The notes under the pieces are model-generated. The model worked only from the letters and a program-made list of their open reading frames with translations. It did not search any database and was not told where the DNA came from. 64,000 bases of DNA, taken from assembly GCA_041672845.1 (NCBI GenBank), contig JBAYYV010000004.1, positions 62,001-126,000 on the forward strand, in the 5' to 3' direction. Positions 44,197 through 53,902 of this stretch are shown here, piece after piece. Made by a program: the position numbers and the translations under genes. The stretch is from JBAYDV01 sp041672845. Its GTDB lineage: Bacteria > Bacteroidota > Bacteroidia > Bacteroidales > UBA932. Position 1 is the first letter of the stretch; each line of letters opens with the position of its first letter.

Positions 44197-45072
44197 TTAT
44201 TCGTCATCGTCCTCGCGTGAAAGGAATCGTTCTTCACCCATTAGGTCTAAAGCTCTTTCAAGATTTACTCGAGTAATTTCATCTTCCCCAGATTGAGTAT
44301 ATGCAAATAATAAAGTTTCTAAATAAATAGTCATTAATACTTTATCATCTCTAATTTCCATAGAATCCTCATCTATTTTTAGATCTTGAGATTGGAAAAA
44401 TTGTAATAACTTTTCTTTAGAAAATATATCACCATCTTTTATAACATCTATATAAAAAAGGATATTACCATTTTCGACGTATGCTGGAGCAAAACCGCCC
44501 TGGAAACATATAGGGTAAATATCTAAACCACAGTTTCTAGCCAATAAATAATAGACTAAAGACATGGCTATTTGAGTCCCTTTTTTTGTATTTAATGTGT
44601 GGAAAATATTAACAGCATGAACATCATCTAATGGATAATCCTTAGAAATAAAACCTAATCTTTCATAAAATATATGATTAAATATACCGACTTTCTCCAT
44701 AGCAGTCATACTGTCTCGGAGTTCTTTATGCATATCAGTTAGTAAGAGATATACTTTTTTATCAAAGGAATACTCTTCTAAATCTACAAGAATCAATTTA
44801 GTTATTAGAAAAAGCCCTCGTTTAAGATCAGAATAATCATTAGATATTTCTTCAGCTAAGTCATTAAGAGTAAACTCAGTAGAAAGAAAAGATATCTTTT
44901 CAGCTATATAGTCCTTTTCTTCGTCAGACTTAGCTTTGTAAAAAATAGTTCCTAAATCATCTATAACAGATTCACCTCGATTTAACATCCTCTCATTTAC
45001 GGCACTAATCACATATTGATCAGTATCATCAAATAATTTGACTAATGATAATAATTCATTATCTACACTCAT
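44197..45072 (-). CDS. SirB1-like transglutaminase-fold protein
   Basis: 291 residues. The Transglut_core2/SirB1 layout: helical N-terminus (DLAEEISNDYSDLKRGLFLITK), a GIFNHIFYERLGF segment, KKGTQIAMSLVYYLLARNCGLDIYPI, and PAYVENGNILFYID. In related proteins these correspond to the catalytic-fold segments, but the classical Cys-His-Asp triad is not evident (N in NHIFYE, no clear active Cys). Function is unknown; SirB1-family proteins may be regulatory. Follows the nucleoside phosphorylase gene by 21 bases. Confidence 0.7.
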   Translation of the reverse strand: MSVDNELLSLVKLFDDTDQYVISAVNERMLNRGESVIDDLGTIFYKAKSDEEKDYIAEKISFLSTEFTLNDLAEEISNDYSDLKRGLFLITKLILVDLEEYSFDKKVYLLLTDMHKELRDSMTAMEKVGIFNHIFYERLGFISKDYPLDDVHAVNIFHTLNTKKGTQIAMSLVYYLLARNCGLDIYPICFQGGFAPAYVENGNILFYIDVIKDGDIFSKEKLLQFFQSQDLKIDEDSMEIRDDKVLMTIYLETLLFAYTQSGEDEITRVNLERALDLMGEERFLSREDDDE

Positions 45073-45093
45073 ACGCTTATAATTCTAAAAATC

Positions 45094-45969
45094 TTATAAA
45101 GTTGATAATTTATCTAAAATATATAAGATGGATTTATTAATAATATCTTTATAGTCTGGATTAGATCCTTTCGCATATCTGTTAGCGATAACTAAACAAA
45201 CAGTACCAGCATCATGACCTAAATGTCCTGCTATACCAGCAATAGCAGATCCTTCCATTTCAAAATTAGTAATCTTCCATCCTTTATGTCTATAGCTTTC
45301 AAATTTTTCTATCATATCTGGAATAGCTAATGGCATTCTTAATACACGACCCTGAGGTCCATAAAAACCTGAAGCTGAAATAGTCATGCCTTTAACAGTT
45401 TCTTTATCGAAAAGCTCTATAAGACGATCACTTGCTTTAACGAAATAAGGAACTGGAAGATATTTAGTCCAGCCTACATGTTTCATAAAAGAATCTTCAA
45501 AATCAGACATAGTGACTTTCTCTCTATTCGCATACCAATTCATAAGGCCATCACATCCTATAGAAATATGAGAAAAAATTAAGTCTCCTAATTTTATTTC
45601 AGGCTGAATAGAACCGGTAGTACCAAACCTTAAAATAGTAAGAGTTCTATGCTCTTTCTTCACTTCTCTAGTTTGAAAATCAATATTTGCTAAAGCATCT
45701 AATTCATTCATTACTATATCTATATTATCACAGCCTATACCTGTAGATAAAACAGTCATTCTTTTACCATTAAATGTACCAGTAGATGATACAAACTCAC
45801 GTGATTCATGTAAAAATTCGATATCATTTAAAAGGCTAGAAACTAATTTAGCTCTACCAGGATCTCCTACTAATAATACTATATCTGCCAATTCTTCTGG
45901 TTTCATATGAATATGAAACACCGATCCATCACTATTTAATATTAATTCTGATTCTGCTATTCTTGTCAT
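45094..45969 (-). CDS. Nucleoside phosphorylase (uridine phosphorylase-like)
   Basis: 291 residues. PNP/UDP family: phosphorolysis of ribonucleosides. Seen: VLLVGDPGRAKLVSSLL (phosphate loop), LRFGTTGSIQPEIKLGDLI, and NFEMEGSAIAGIAGHLGHDAG (the family nucleoside-binding Glu-Met-Glu). Closer to uridine phosphorylase in the GTTG segment, but the Bacteroidota subgroup is longer at the N-terminus, so substrate is uncertain. A TAATTTTG box lies at 45997-45990 upstream. Confidence 0.88.
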   Translation of the reverse strand: MTRIAESELILNSDGSVFHIHMKPEELADIVLLVGDPGRAKLVSSLLNDIEFLHESREFVSSTGTFNGKRMTVLSTGIGCDNIDIVMNELDALANIDFQTREVKKEHRTLTILRFGTTGSIQPEIKLGDLIFSHISIGCDGLMNWYANREKVTMSDFEDSFMKHVGWTKYLPVPYFVKASDRLIELFDKETVKGMTISASGFYGPQGRVLRMPLAIPDMIEKFESYRHKGWKITNFEMEGSAIAGIAGHLGHDAGTVCLVIANRYAKGSNPDYKDIINKSILYILDKLSTL

Positions 45970-45989
45970 GATCTTATATTTTTAATATT

Positions 45990-45997
45990 CAAAATTA
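45990..45997 (-). promoter_or_regulatory. -7 box for the nucleoside phosphorylase gene
   Basis: Minus strand TAATTTTG, 20 bases before ATG 45969; -33 is not clear. Confidence 0.4.
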
Positions 45998-46009
45998 CAA
46001 AATTTTTTA

Positions 46010-46017
46010 TACTTTTG
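46010..46017 (+). promoter_or_regulatory. -7 box for the DUF4293 gene
   Basis: TACTTTTG on the plus strand, 38 bases before ATG 46056, divergent from and close to the phosphorylase box. Confidence 0.45.
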
Positions 46018-46055
46018 TTGCTGTTATCCTTATATTTAACGATAAAGCAAATATT

Positions 46056-46499
46056 ATGATTCAAAGAATACAAACATTGTTCCTAACAGTAGCATTCGGA
46101 TTATTATTTTCTATGATATTTTATCCAATGATTACATTTATTGATAGTAAAGTGGTAATTTATTATTTCGAATATTATCCTACTACTATATTACTATTAG
46201 TGACTTTAATTCTTACAGGTATCACTATTTTTTCATTTAAAAATAGAATTTTGCAAATGCGAATAACTACTATTAATATTATTATTCTTTTAGGATTCCA
46301 AGTATGGATTATAGTAAAATATTTAAGCAGAACTTCAGATATGCATTATTCATTCACTGCGATCTTCCCTATAGTTTGTCTTATTTTAAATCTTATAGCT
46401 ATTAAATATATAGCACGTGATCAAGCTATAGTAATAGCCTCTTCTCGCTTACGTCCTTCAAGAAAACAACGCCTTATAGATGAAAAGAAGAAAAAATAA
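46056..46499 (+). CDS. DUF4293 membrane protein
   Basis: 147 residues, four hydrophobic segments (residues ~5-25, 40-58, 70-88, 102-120) and a positively charged tail (RPSRKQRLIDEKKKK). Opening MIQRIQTLFL is the DUF4293 signature, a family confined to Bacteroidota. Function unknown. Convergent with the TPR gene. Confidence 0.85.
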   Translation: MIQRIQTLFLTVAFGLLFSMIFYPMITFIDSKVVIYYFEYYPTTILLLVTLILTGITIFSFKNRILQMRITTINIIILLGFQVWIIVKYLSRTSDMHYSFTAIFPIVCLILNLIAIKYIARDQAIVIASSRLRPSRKQRLIDEKKKK

Positions 46500-46522
46500 T
46501 ATTGGCATCAGCTAAAAATCTT

Positions 46523-48514
46523 CTATTTACAATATTTCTTAATAACACTATAAGCTTCAGAGATTCCTAACTCCCCTGCTTTACTGATATCCATACAGCC
46601 TTTTTCTTTATCCTTTAAATAAATGAGAATTAAACCTCTATTATAATAAGCTTCTGCTATATTCGGGTAAAGTTCCAATGCTTTAGTATATTGTCTAATA
46701 GCCTCAGGAAGGTCATCAGACATACAATATAAATTTCCTAAATTATAATAGATATATGGAAAATTAGGATATAATTCTACTGCTTTCCTCATATCCATAA
46801 TAGCTGCAGAATAATCATAAGATCTATTATTATCTTCTACTCTAGCTCTAGTAACTCCTTTATTATCCAATGTTAATACTTGAACATTTGAACCCATCAT
46901 AGAAATAAACTCGATCATATCATACTGAAGAGCTGAACGATTTAAGTAATAAAATACTTCATTAGGATCTCTACGAATAGCTTCATTATAACAATTAAGA
47001 GCTTCATTAAATTGTTTATTATCAGTCTCTAGTAATGCTTTAGCAAATAATTTATCATCAGTAGTATCCTTACGAATAGATCGATTTACGGCCTCCAAAA
47101 GTTTATAATTATTCACCTTTTTATTAGTGGATTTCTCTGCCGATAATCTAATATCTAAAGGGATTTCTTTATAAAAACTATCAAGTTTAGTACTAGTATA
47201 AGTTTTTTCTAAAGCTATAAAGCCTCTATCAGAATCACCCAAAACAAATTTAAAAAGAGGTTTCAACCTAATATCTACATTCTTATACTGAAGTAATTCT
47301 TCATTAAATTCTTTCTTAGCAAAATCAGCATCTAAAGCCAATAAGCTATTATATTTCTTAGTAGTATCAGCAAAAGATTTATTGCTTAAACTATCAGAAG
47401 TAATATCCTTATATTTTTTCAGCTTATTCTGTGCTATATTATAGTCAGTTTTAGCAGAAGTATATCGGCCTAATTTATTTTTTACAAAAGATCTGTTAAA
47501 ATAAGCTTTCGCAAAATCAGGATAAAGATTAATAGCTTGAGAATAATCATCCATAGCATCTCTATATCTACCCATTTCTACAAACAACGAAGCTCTATTA
47601 TAATAAGCCAGCACATTTTGTGGATTAATCTCCAATACTTTATCATAATCCACTAAAGCATTTTCATAATCACCTATCTGAGCACGAATCAAAGCCCTAT
47701 TGTAAAAAGTCAACGCATTATAAGGATCTATTTTTATAACTGTATTCAAATCGGCTAATGCTTCGGGAATTTTTTTAATCTGATATTGCATTAATGCTCT
47801 ATTAAAATAAGCCAAAGTATTAGTAGAATCTAATATAATAGCTTGATTCAAATCCTTTATAGCCTCATCATGCTTAGACTGCAGCATAAACACTCTAGAA
47901 CGTCTAATATACCCTTCAGGCGATAAATTACTAAGAGAAATAGCTTTATCATAATCATTCAAAGCTTTTAAAGTATCACCTAGAAATAAATAAGAAGCTC
48001 CCCTATTAAGATAAGCATCAGGTTCATCAGGTTCCATATAGATAAATCTATTAAAATCTTTAATAGCTAATCTGAACTGTTGAGATAAAAAATATGTAAT
48101 TCCTCTACTAAAATAAAGACCATTATCGCCAGGCCGCAAATCCACAGCCTCTTTTAAATCATCTAGAGCTTTATTATATTTCCCTGATTGACTAAGCGCA
48201 ATAGCACGATAATGATAAGCAGGAGTATAAATAGGATTTATTTTCAGCGTAGCATTAAAGTCACGTTCAGCACCTACATAATCACCTAAATTATATTTCG
48301 CTATACCTCTAAAGAAATAAGCTTCATATAATGTATCATCTATTCTAATTAATAAATTAAAATTATCTATTGCATTAGCATAACGCCCTTCTATAAGAAA
48401 TTGTCTACCTCTATAGAAGAATCTATCAATATTATATTGAGCTTTAATCTGAAACGAAAACAAACAAAGTGTAATAGCTATCAGAACTATATGTAAAGTT
48501 TTTTTATATCTCAT
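46523..48514 (-). CDS. Tetratricopeptide-repeat exported protein
   Basis: 663 residues with signal peptide (VLIAITLCLFSFQIKAQ). At least ten TPR units in two blocks: residues ~30-360 (e.g. YEAYFFRGIAKYNLGDYVGAE, VLAYYNRASLFVEMGRYRDA) and ~490-650 (EVFYYLNRSALQYDM, AEAYYNRGLILIYLKDKEKG). The linker between blocks is helical and lacks a known domain. TPR arrays act as scaffolds; the periplasmic role is unknown. A TATCTTTG box lies just upstream. Confidence 0.9.
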   Translation of the reverse strand: MRYKKTLHIVLIAITLCLFSFQIKAQYNIDRFFYRGRQFLIEGRYANAIDNFNLLIRIDDTLYEAYFFRGIAKYNLGDYVGAERDFNATLKINPIYTPAYHYRAIALSQSGKYNKALDDLKEAVDLRPGDNGLYFSRGITYFLSQQFRLAIKDFNRFIYMEPDEPDAYLNRGASYLFLGDTLKALNDYDKAISLSNLSPEGYIRRSRVFMLQSKHDEAIKDLNQAIILDSTNTLAYFNRALMQYQIKKIPEALADLNTVIKIDPYNALTFYNRALIRAQIGDYENALVDYDKVLEINPQNVLAYYNRASLFVEMGRYRDAMDDYSQAINLYPDFAKAYFNRSFVKNKLGRYTSAKTDYNIAQNKLKKYKDITSDSLSNKSFADTTKKYNSLLALDADFAKKEFNEELLQYKNVDIRLKPLFKFVLGDSDRGFIALEKTYTSTKLDSFYKEIPLDIRLSAEKSTNKKVNNYKLLEAVNRSIRKDTTDDKLFAKALLETDNKQFNEALNCYNEAIRRDPNEVFYYLNRSALQYDMIEFISMMGSNVQVLTLDNKGVTRARVEDNNRSYDYSAAIMDMRKAVELYPNFPYIYYNLGNLYCMSDDLPEAIRQYTKALELYPNIAEAYYNRGLILIYLKDKEKGCMDISKAGELGISEAYSVIKKYCK

Positions 48515-48538
48515 TAAATTAGTTTAATTTTGAATTCT

Positions 48539-48546
48539 CAAAGATA
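48539..48546 (-). promoter_or_regulatory. -7 box for the TPR gene
   Basis: Minus strand TATCTTTG, about 25 bases before ATG 48514. Confidence 0.45.
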
Positions 48547-48575
48547 GTGCAAACAATTTAATTTTATCAATTTCA

Positions 48576-49553
48576 ATGCCATACGTTTATGCTTTTCTAA
48601 TTTTTTGGTGTCTTTTACCATTAAATCTATTTTCACAAAACACTAATTCACAAAATACTAATAATCGAAATCTGGGTCCATACACTATGTATGAGGACAT
48701 AATTTATACGGCCAAGCAGAAAAGAATTTTGAGTTTTTTAGCAGATGACTGTTGTCGAGGAAGATCTACAGGTAGTTTAGAAAATGAGATGGTAGCATTT
48801 TATATACAAAGGAAATTCAAAAAATATGGTCTCCAAGAATTTGAAAGTGATTCATTTTTCCATCCTTTTATGGCTAAAACCCTTAGAGCCAAAAACATCA
48901 TCGGATATATCCCAGCACTAGTAAAATCAGACGAATATGTTATCATTAGTGCACATTATGATAATATAGGAGCCTTAAATGGATTTGTATATAATGGGGC
49001 TGACGCCAATGCTTCTGGAGTAACTGCTCTTCTAAATATAGCAGATATGTTCGGTTCTATGTACAAAGCTAAAATGGGACCAGATAAAAATATTATTTTT
49101 TGTGCTTTTGATGCTAAAGAAATAAGTATGGCAGGATCCATTAATTTTGTAAAAAATCTTAAATTAGATAAGAAAAAAATTATTTGTGAAATAAATATAG
49201 ATCAATTAGGATCCACTTTAGAACCAATACATAAAGGAATAGATGATTATATTGTAATTTTAGGTGAAAAATCTTTAAAAAAAAGAGATCGTGGCAAAAT
49301 TCATGTATGTAATAATTTCTATAATCTAGGATTAGACATAGATTATACTTTTTATAGTAGTAAAAATTTCACAAAATTAGTATATAAACTTTCAGATCAA
49401 TCCTCTTTTATAAATGAAGGAATTCCATCATTATTATTTACTTCTGGATTTACTAAACATACAAATAAAACTACTGATGATATAAATTTGATAAATTTTG
49501 AAATATTAAAAAAACGTACACTTTTAATATTTTATTTCGTTACGATGCTTTAG
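48576..49553 (+). CDS. M28-fold peptidase with substituted catalytic residues
   Basis: 325 residues with a signal peptide. The M28 zinc-peptidase fold is clear: ISAHYDNIG (His127, Asp129), YNGADANASG, CAFDAKEISMAGS, INIDQLGS (Asp209) and FTKHTNKTTDD (His295). Two essential positions differ from active family members. The bridging Asp of GADDNASG is Ala144 (codon GCC 49005-49007), and the general-base Glu of the EE pair is Lys181 (codon AAA 49116-49118). Three zinc-ligand positions remain, so it may still bind metal or substrate but should not cleave peptides by the usual mechanism (inference). The next gene, uvrB, begins 124 bases later. Confidence 0.8.
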   Translation: MPYVYAFLIFWCLLPLNLFSQNTNSQNTNNRNLGPYTMYEDIIYTAKQKRILSFLADDCCRGRSTGSLENEMVAFYIQRKFKKYGLQEFESDSFFHPFMAKTLRAKNIIGYIPALVKSDEYVIISAHYDNIGALNGFVYNGADANASGVTALLNIADMFGSMYKAKMGPDKNIIFCAFDAKEISMAGSINFVKNLKLDKKKIICEINIDQLGSTLEPIHKGIDDYIVILGEKSLKKRDRGKIHVCNNFYNLGLDIDYTFYSSKNFTKLVYKLSDQSSFINEGIPSLLFTSGFTKHTNKTTDDINLINFEILKKRTLLIFYFVTML

Positions 49554-49676
49554 TAAAATTTAGTGCTAGGGAAAATTATTTAGTGTTTAATAATCTTATT
49601 TTATTAATTTAATAAAATTTATAAAAAATAGTTTAAAGAATAGTAAGATTAAATACTACTAATGCAAAAATAAGAA

Positions 49677-51674
49677 ATGAAGAAATTTAAAATACATTCT
49701 AAATACAAACCTACAGGAGATCAACCTGAAGCCATCAAGGAAATTTCTGATGCTTTAAATTACAACTCTAAAGCAGTAACTTTATTAGGTGTTACTGGTT
49801 CTGGTAAAACTTTTACCATGGCTAAAGTAATAGAACGTCTTCAGCGTCCTGCATTAATTTTAAGTCATAATAAAACTTTAGCCGCCCAGCTATATTCAGA
49901 ATTTAAATCATACTTTCCCGATAACGCTGTAGAATATTTTGTATCATATTATGATTATTATCAGCCAGAAGCATATTTACCTACCTCAGATACTTATATT
50001 GAAAAAGATTTAAGTATAAATGATGAGATAGAAAAACTTAGATTAAGTGCTTCTTCTTCTCTATTATCTGGTAGAAAAGATGTTATAGTAATTTCCTCAG
50101 TATCATGTATTTATGGCATAGGTAATCCCGCTGACTTTCACGAAAACACTACAAGTATTAAAGTAGGAGATAACATGAGTAGAACTGATTTATTATTCAA
50201 ATTAGTAGATGCTCTTTATACAAGAAATGATGTAGAGTTTAAAAGAGGAAGTTTCCGAGTAAACGGCGATAGTGTAGATGTTTTCTTAGCATATGGAGAT
50301 GATGGCTGTCGTATCATGTTTTTCGGTGACGAGATAGATTCTATCGAATTAATAGATCCTATTATAGGGACTACCACTAGTAAATTAGACGAAATAACTA
50401 TTTATCCTGCTAAAAACTTTAATACTACTAAAGAACGAACTGCTAATTCAGTAAAATATATTCAAGATGATTTAAAGAAACAATATGATTTCTTTATGGA
50501 GATAGGAAAAGTACATGAAGCCAACAGATTAAAGAAACGTGTAGAATATGACTTAGAAATGATGAAAGAAGTAGGATATTGTTCAGGTATTGAAAACTAT
50601 TCTAGATACTTCGATGGCAGAGAAGCTGGTAAAAGACCTTTTTGCTTAATCGATTACTTTGATAAAAGTTTCATTACTTTCATAGACGAAAGCCATGTCA
50701 CTATCCCTCAAGTAAAAGCTATGTATGGTGGTGATAGAGCTAGAAAAGAAAATCTTATTAATTATGGGTTCAGATTACCAGCTGCAGCTGATAACCGCCC
50801 TCTCAAATTTGATGAATTCGAAAATATTATTAATCAAAGAGTATTTGTCAGTGCTACACCTAGCCCTTACGAATTAGAAGTATCTGAAGGTCTTATAGTA
50901 GAACAAATCGTCAGGCCTACTGGACTGCTTGATCCTCCTATTGAAGTTAGATCTACTAAAAATCAAATAGACAATTTACTAGAAGAAATAAATATACGTT
51001 CTGAAAAAGATGAAAGAGTTTTAATTACTACGCTAACAAAAATAATGGCTGAAGATTTAGAAAAATTCTTAACTAAAAGAGGTGTTCGTACTAGATATAT
51101 TCACTCTGGTGTAGATACTATGGAACGTGTAGAAATTATAGAAGATTTTAAAATAGGTAGATTCGATGTACTCGTAGGTGTTAATTTACTGAGAGAAGGC
51201 TTAGATATTCCTGCCGTTTCTTTAGTGGCTATTTTAGATGCTGATAAAGAAGGATTTTTAAGATCTGAAAAGGCTTTAACTCAAACGGCTGGACGTGCTG
51301 CTAGAAACCTCCATGGTCTAGTTATAATGTATGCTGATCGCATTACTAATTCCATGAAACTTACTATAGATGAAACCAATAGGAGAAGAGAAAAACAACA
51401 AAACTATAATAAAGAACATAACATTACTCCTAAACAGATAGAGACTACTACTGTTAATATTCTTAATAAATCCTCTAGCAAATATAAAACTGGAAAGAAA
51501 GAAATTTCTTACCTTGCAGATGAACCGATAATATCCAAAATGAGTCCCAACGAATTAGGTAAAGCGATTACTGCGGCTAAAGCAAATATGGAAAAAGCAG
51601 CTAAAGCACAGGATTTCATTTCTGCGGCACATTATCGTGATGAAATGTATGAATTAAAGAAACTCCGTCCATAA
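49677..51674 (+). CDS. uvrB: Excinuclease ABC subunit B
   Basis: 665 residues. Walker A GVTGSGKTFTMAKV near residues 38-51, the damage-binding beta-hairpin YYDYYQPEAYLPTSDTYIEK, helicase motifs (FIDESHVT, RVFVSATPSPYE, VLVGVNLLREGLDIP, QTAGRAARN) and the C-terminal UVR motif (AKAQDFISAAHYRDEMYELK). Central verification subunit of nucleotide excision repair with UvrA and UvrC. Two bases before the RSH gene and in the same run as uvrA. Confidence 0.97.
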   Translation: MKKFKIHSKYKPTGDQPEAIKEISDALNYNSKAVTLLGVTGSGKTFTMAKVIERLQRPALILSHNKTLAAQLYSEFKSYFPDNAVEYFVSYYDYYQPEAYLPTSDTYIEKDLSINDEIEKLRLSASSSLLSGRKDVIVISSVSCIYGIGNPADFHENTTSIKVGDNMSRTDLLFKLVDALYTRNDVEFKRGSFRVNGDSVDVFLAYGDDGCRIMFFGDEIDSIELIDPIIGTTTSKLDEITIYPAKNFNTTKERTANSVKYIQDDLKKQYDFFMEIGKVHEANRLKKRVEYDLEMMKEVGYCSGIENYSRYFDGREAGKRPFCLIDYFDKSFITFIDESHVTIPQVKAMYGGDRARKENLINYGFRLPAAADNRPLKFDEFENIINQRVFVSATPSPYELEVSEGLIVEQIVRPTGLLDPPIEVRSTKNQIDNLLEEINIRSEKDERVLITTLTKIMAEDLEKFLTKRGVRTRYIHSGVDTMERVEIIEDFKIGRFDVLVGVNLLREGLDIPAVSLVAILDADKEGFLRSEKALTQTAGRAARNLHGLVIMYADRITNSMKLTIDETNRRREKQQNYNKEHNITPKQIETTTVNILNKSSSKYKTGKKEISYLADEPIISKMSPNELGKAITAAKANMEKAAKAQDFISAAHYRDEMYELKKLRP

Positions 51675-51676
51675 AA

Positions 51677-53866
51677 ATGAAAAATTACAAACATGAAATA
51701 GAAAAAATCATGTCAAATTTCTCTCCAGAAATACAGGACCAGATTTTTTTTACTTACACATTATCTAAACAAGCTCTAGAAGGAAAATTTAGAGAAAACG
51801 GACATCCATTTTTAGAACATCCTTTAAATGTGGTTAAAATATTAACAGAGGACATCGGATTAGATGCAGAATCTGTTATAGCTGTTTTCTTACATGAATC
51901 TATACGCTTTAATCCTGATATATTAAATAGTATTCCTAAAAATTATTTTTCTGATAAAGTTATGGAAATGGCCATTAGTTTAAATAAAATAGCTGCCATT
52001 AATCCTAAGGATACTAAACTAGAAGCTGATAATTATAAGAAATTAATTATTTCATATTCTACAGACCCTCGAGTTACTATTATAAAATTAGCTGATAGAT
52101 TAGATGTAATGAGAAACATCTATCTGCTACCAGAAAGTTCTCAAAAGAAAAAAATTAGTGAAACTATATTATTATATATTCCTATAGCTCATCAGTTAGG
52201 TTTATATAATTTAAAGTCGGAATTAGAACAGATATATTTTTCCTATAGTGAACCCGTTCAATATAGAAAAATCTGTAATAAACTTAAAATGACTAAAAAT
52301 GAAAGAGAGAATTTAATTTCCTCTTTCGTAGAACCTTTAAAGAAAACTTTAGAAGAAGAAAATATTCATGCTGAAATAAAAAGTAGAACTAAAGCTCCTT
52401 ATTCTATATATAAGAAATTATTAAAACAAGATATTAAGTTCGAAGAAATAAAAGACATTTTTGCTATTCGTGTAATAATAGACTGTGATAAAGAAGAAGA
52501 AAAAGATCTGTGTTGGAAAGTTTACTCTATAGTCACCTCTAAAAACACACCTATAGCTGAAAGATTAAGAGACTGGCTTTCCCACCCTAAACCTAATGGA
52601 TATGAATCTCTTCATACTACTGTAATCACTCCTCATAATGAAACTATAGAAGTTCAGATTCGTAGCTGTCGCATGGATTTCGTAGCAGAAAATGGACATG
52701 CTGCTCACTGGGCTTATAAAGGAGTTAAATCTTCTGACCTTTTATCAGAATGGTTAAATAAGGTAAAAGAAGTAATGCAGAGTAATGAGAAAAGTGGTTA
52801 TAAACATATTTCTCGTTTCTTAAATGAAGAAGTATTAGTATATACTCCTGTGGGAGAATTAAAAAGATTAAAAGCTGGTTCATGTGTTCTTGATTATGCT
52901 TTTGCTATTCATACAAATTTAGGACTCAGCTGTATAGGCGGAAAAATAGATGGTAAAATAGTATCTATTCGTGAAAAACTCAAAACTGGTCAGACGGTAG
53001 AGATTTTAAGAAATAAAAATCAGAGAAAAGTAAATCCTGATTGGCTTAATTTTGTTACTACTTCTAAAGCCAGAAATAAGATAAAACAAAATATAAAAGA
53101 GGGAAATAGTAAAACTGCTAACATCGGTAAAGAAATGCTTGATCGTCGATTAAAGAATTGGAAACTTGAATTTACTGATGAGGATTTAGCTCTTTTGTGT
53201 AAAAAATATAAGAAGACTACTATTAATGAATTTTTTGCTGAAATAGGTAATGAAACGATTGATTTAGGAGATATTAAAACTTATCTTACTAAAAAAGAAT
53301 CATTATTAACAAAACAGAAAAATGAGAAATTAGAAACATCTAAAAAATATCATTCTAAAGATAATGATACTGATAAGCCAGCAGAAAGCACAGATGATTC
53401 TTATGGAAATCATATAAGTTTAGATGGAAAACTAGCTAATGTAGATTATTCTTTTGCTAAATGTTGTAACCCGATTTATGGTGATGATGTTTTTGGATTT
53501 GTAACTATTAGAAAAGGTATAAAAATTCATAAGATGTCATGCCCTAATGCAGCTAGATTAATTGAAAAATATCCTTATAGAATTCAGAAAATTAAATGGA
53601 AAAAAGAAGATAATCTTCATAATCTAGCCATCACTCTTAATGTAATAATAGATGAAGCTTATGTTTATCAGGATACACTTGACTTAATGACTGAACTGAA
53701 GGTTAATCTTTATAAATCAAAAATTACTAAACAGAGAAGAAAGCATGAACTTTTATTTTCTGTATTGTTAAAGATTGAAATAAAGGATAATGAATATCTA
53801 GATAATATTATGAGAGAATTGAAAAAAATAAAAGGTGTAGTTTCTATATCTAAAGTGAGAAAATAA
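51677..53866 (+). CDS. RelA/SpoT-homologue with degenerate hydrolase domain
   Basis: 729 residues. N-terminal HD-fold hydrolase domain (~20-160), synthetase domain (~230-360, with YSIYKKLLKQ, RLRDWLSHPKPNGYESLHTTV and EVQIRSCRMDFVAENGHAAHW), TGS domain (~405-465, VLVYTPVGELKRLKAGS), a zinc-finger-like segment (FAKCCNPIYGDD) and a C-terminal ACT domain. In the HD domain the usual LLHDVVEDT reads FLHESIRFN (His73 kept, Asp to Glu74, Glu-Asp pair absent) and LADRLHNMR reads LADRLDVMR. Synthetase motifs are intact, so a monofunctional (p)ppGpp synthetase is likely. Nearly contiguous with uvrB. Confidence 0.9.
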   Translation: MKNYKHEIEKIMSNFSPEIQDQIFFTYTLSKQALEGKFRENGHPFLEHPLNVVKILTEDIGLDAESVIAVFLHESIRFNPDILNSIPKNYFSDKVMEMAISLNKIAAINPKDTKLEADNYKKLIISYSTDPRVTIIKLADRLDVMRNIYLLPESSQKKKISETILLYIPIAHQLGLYNLKSELEQIYFSYSEPVQYRKICNKLKMTKNERENLISSFVEPLKKTLEEENIHAEIKSRTKAPYSIYKKLLKQDIKFEEIKDIFAIRVIIDCDKEEEKDLCWKVYSIVTSKNTPIAERLRDWLSHPKPNGYESLHTTVITPHNETIEVQIRSCRMDFVAENGHAAHWAYKGVKSSDLLSEWLNKVKEVMQSNEKSGYKHISRFLNEEVLVYTPVGELKRLKAGSCVLDYAFAIHTNLGLSCIGGKIDGKIVSIREKLKTGQTVEILRNKNQRKVNPDWLNFVTTSKARNKIKQNIKEGNSKTANIGKEMLDRRLKNWKLEFTDEDLALLCKKYKKTTINEFFAEIGNETIDLGDIKTYLTKKESLLTKQKNEKLETSKKYHSKDNDTDKPAESTDDSYGNHISLDGKLANVDYSFAKCCNPIYGDDVFGFVTIRKGIKIHKMSCPNAARLIEKYPYRIQKIKWKKEDNLHNLAITLNVIIDEAYVYQDTLDLMTELKVNLYKSKITKQRRKHELLFSVLLKIEIKDNEYLDNIMRELKKIKGVVSISKVRK

Positions 53867-53902
53867 AAAAATCAAATTTACAATTTGATATGTTAGAATT
53901 TA

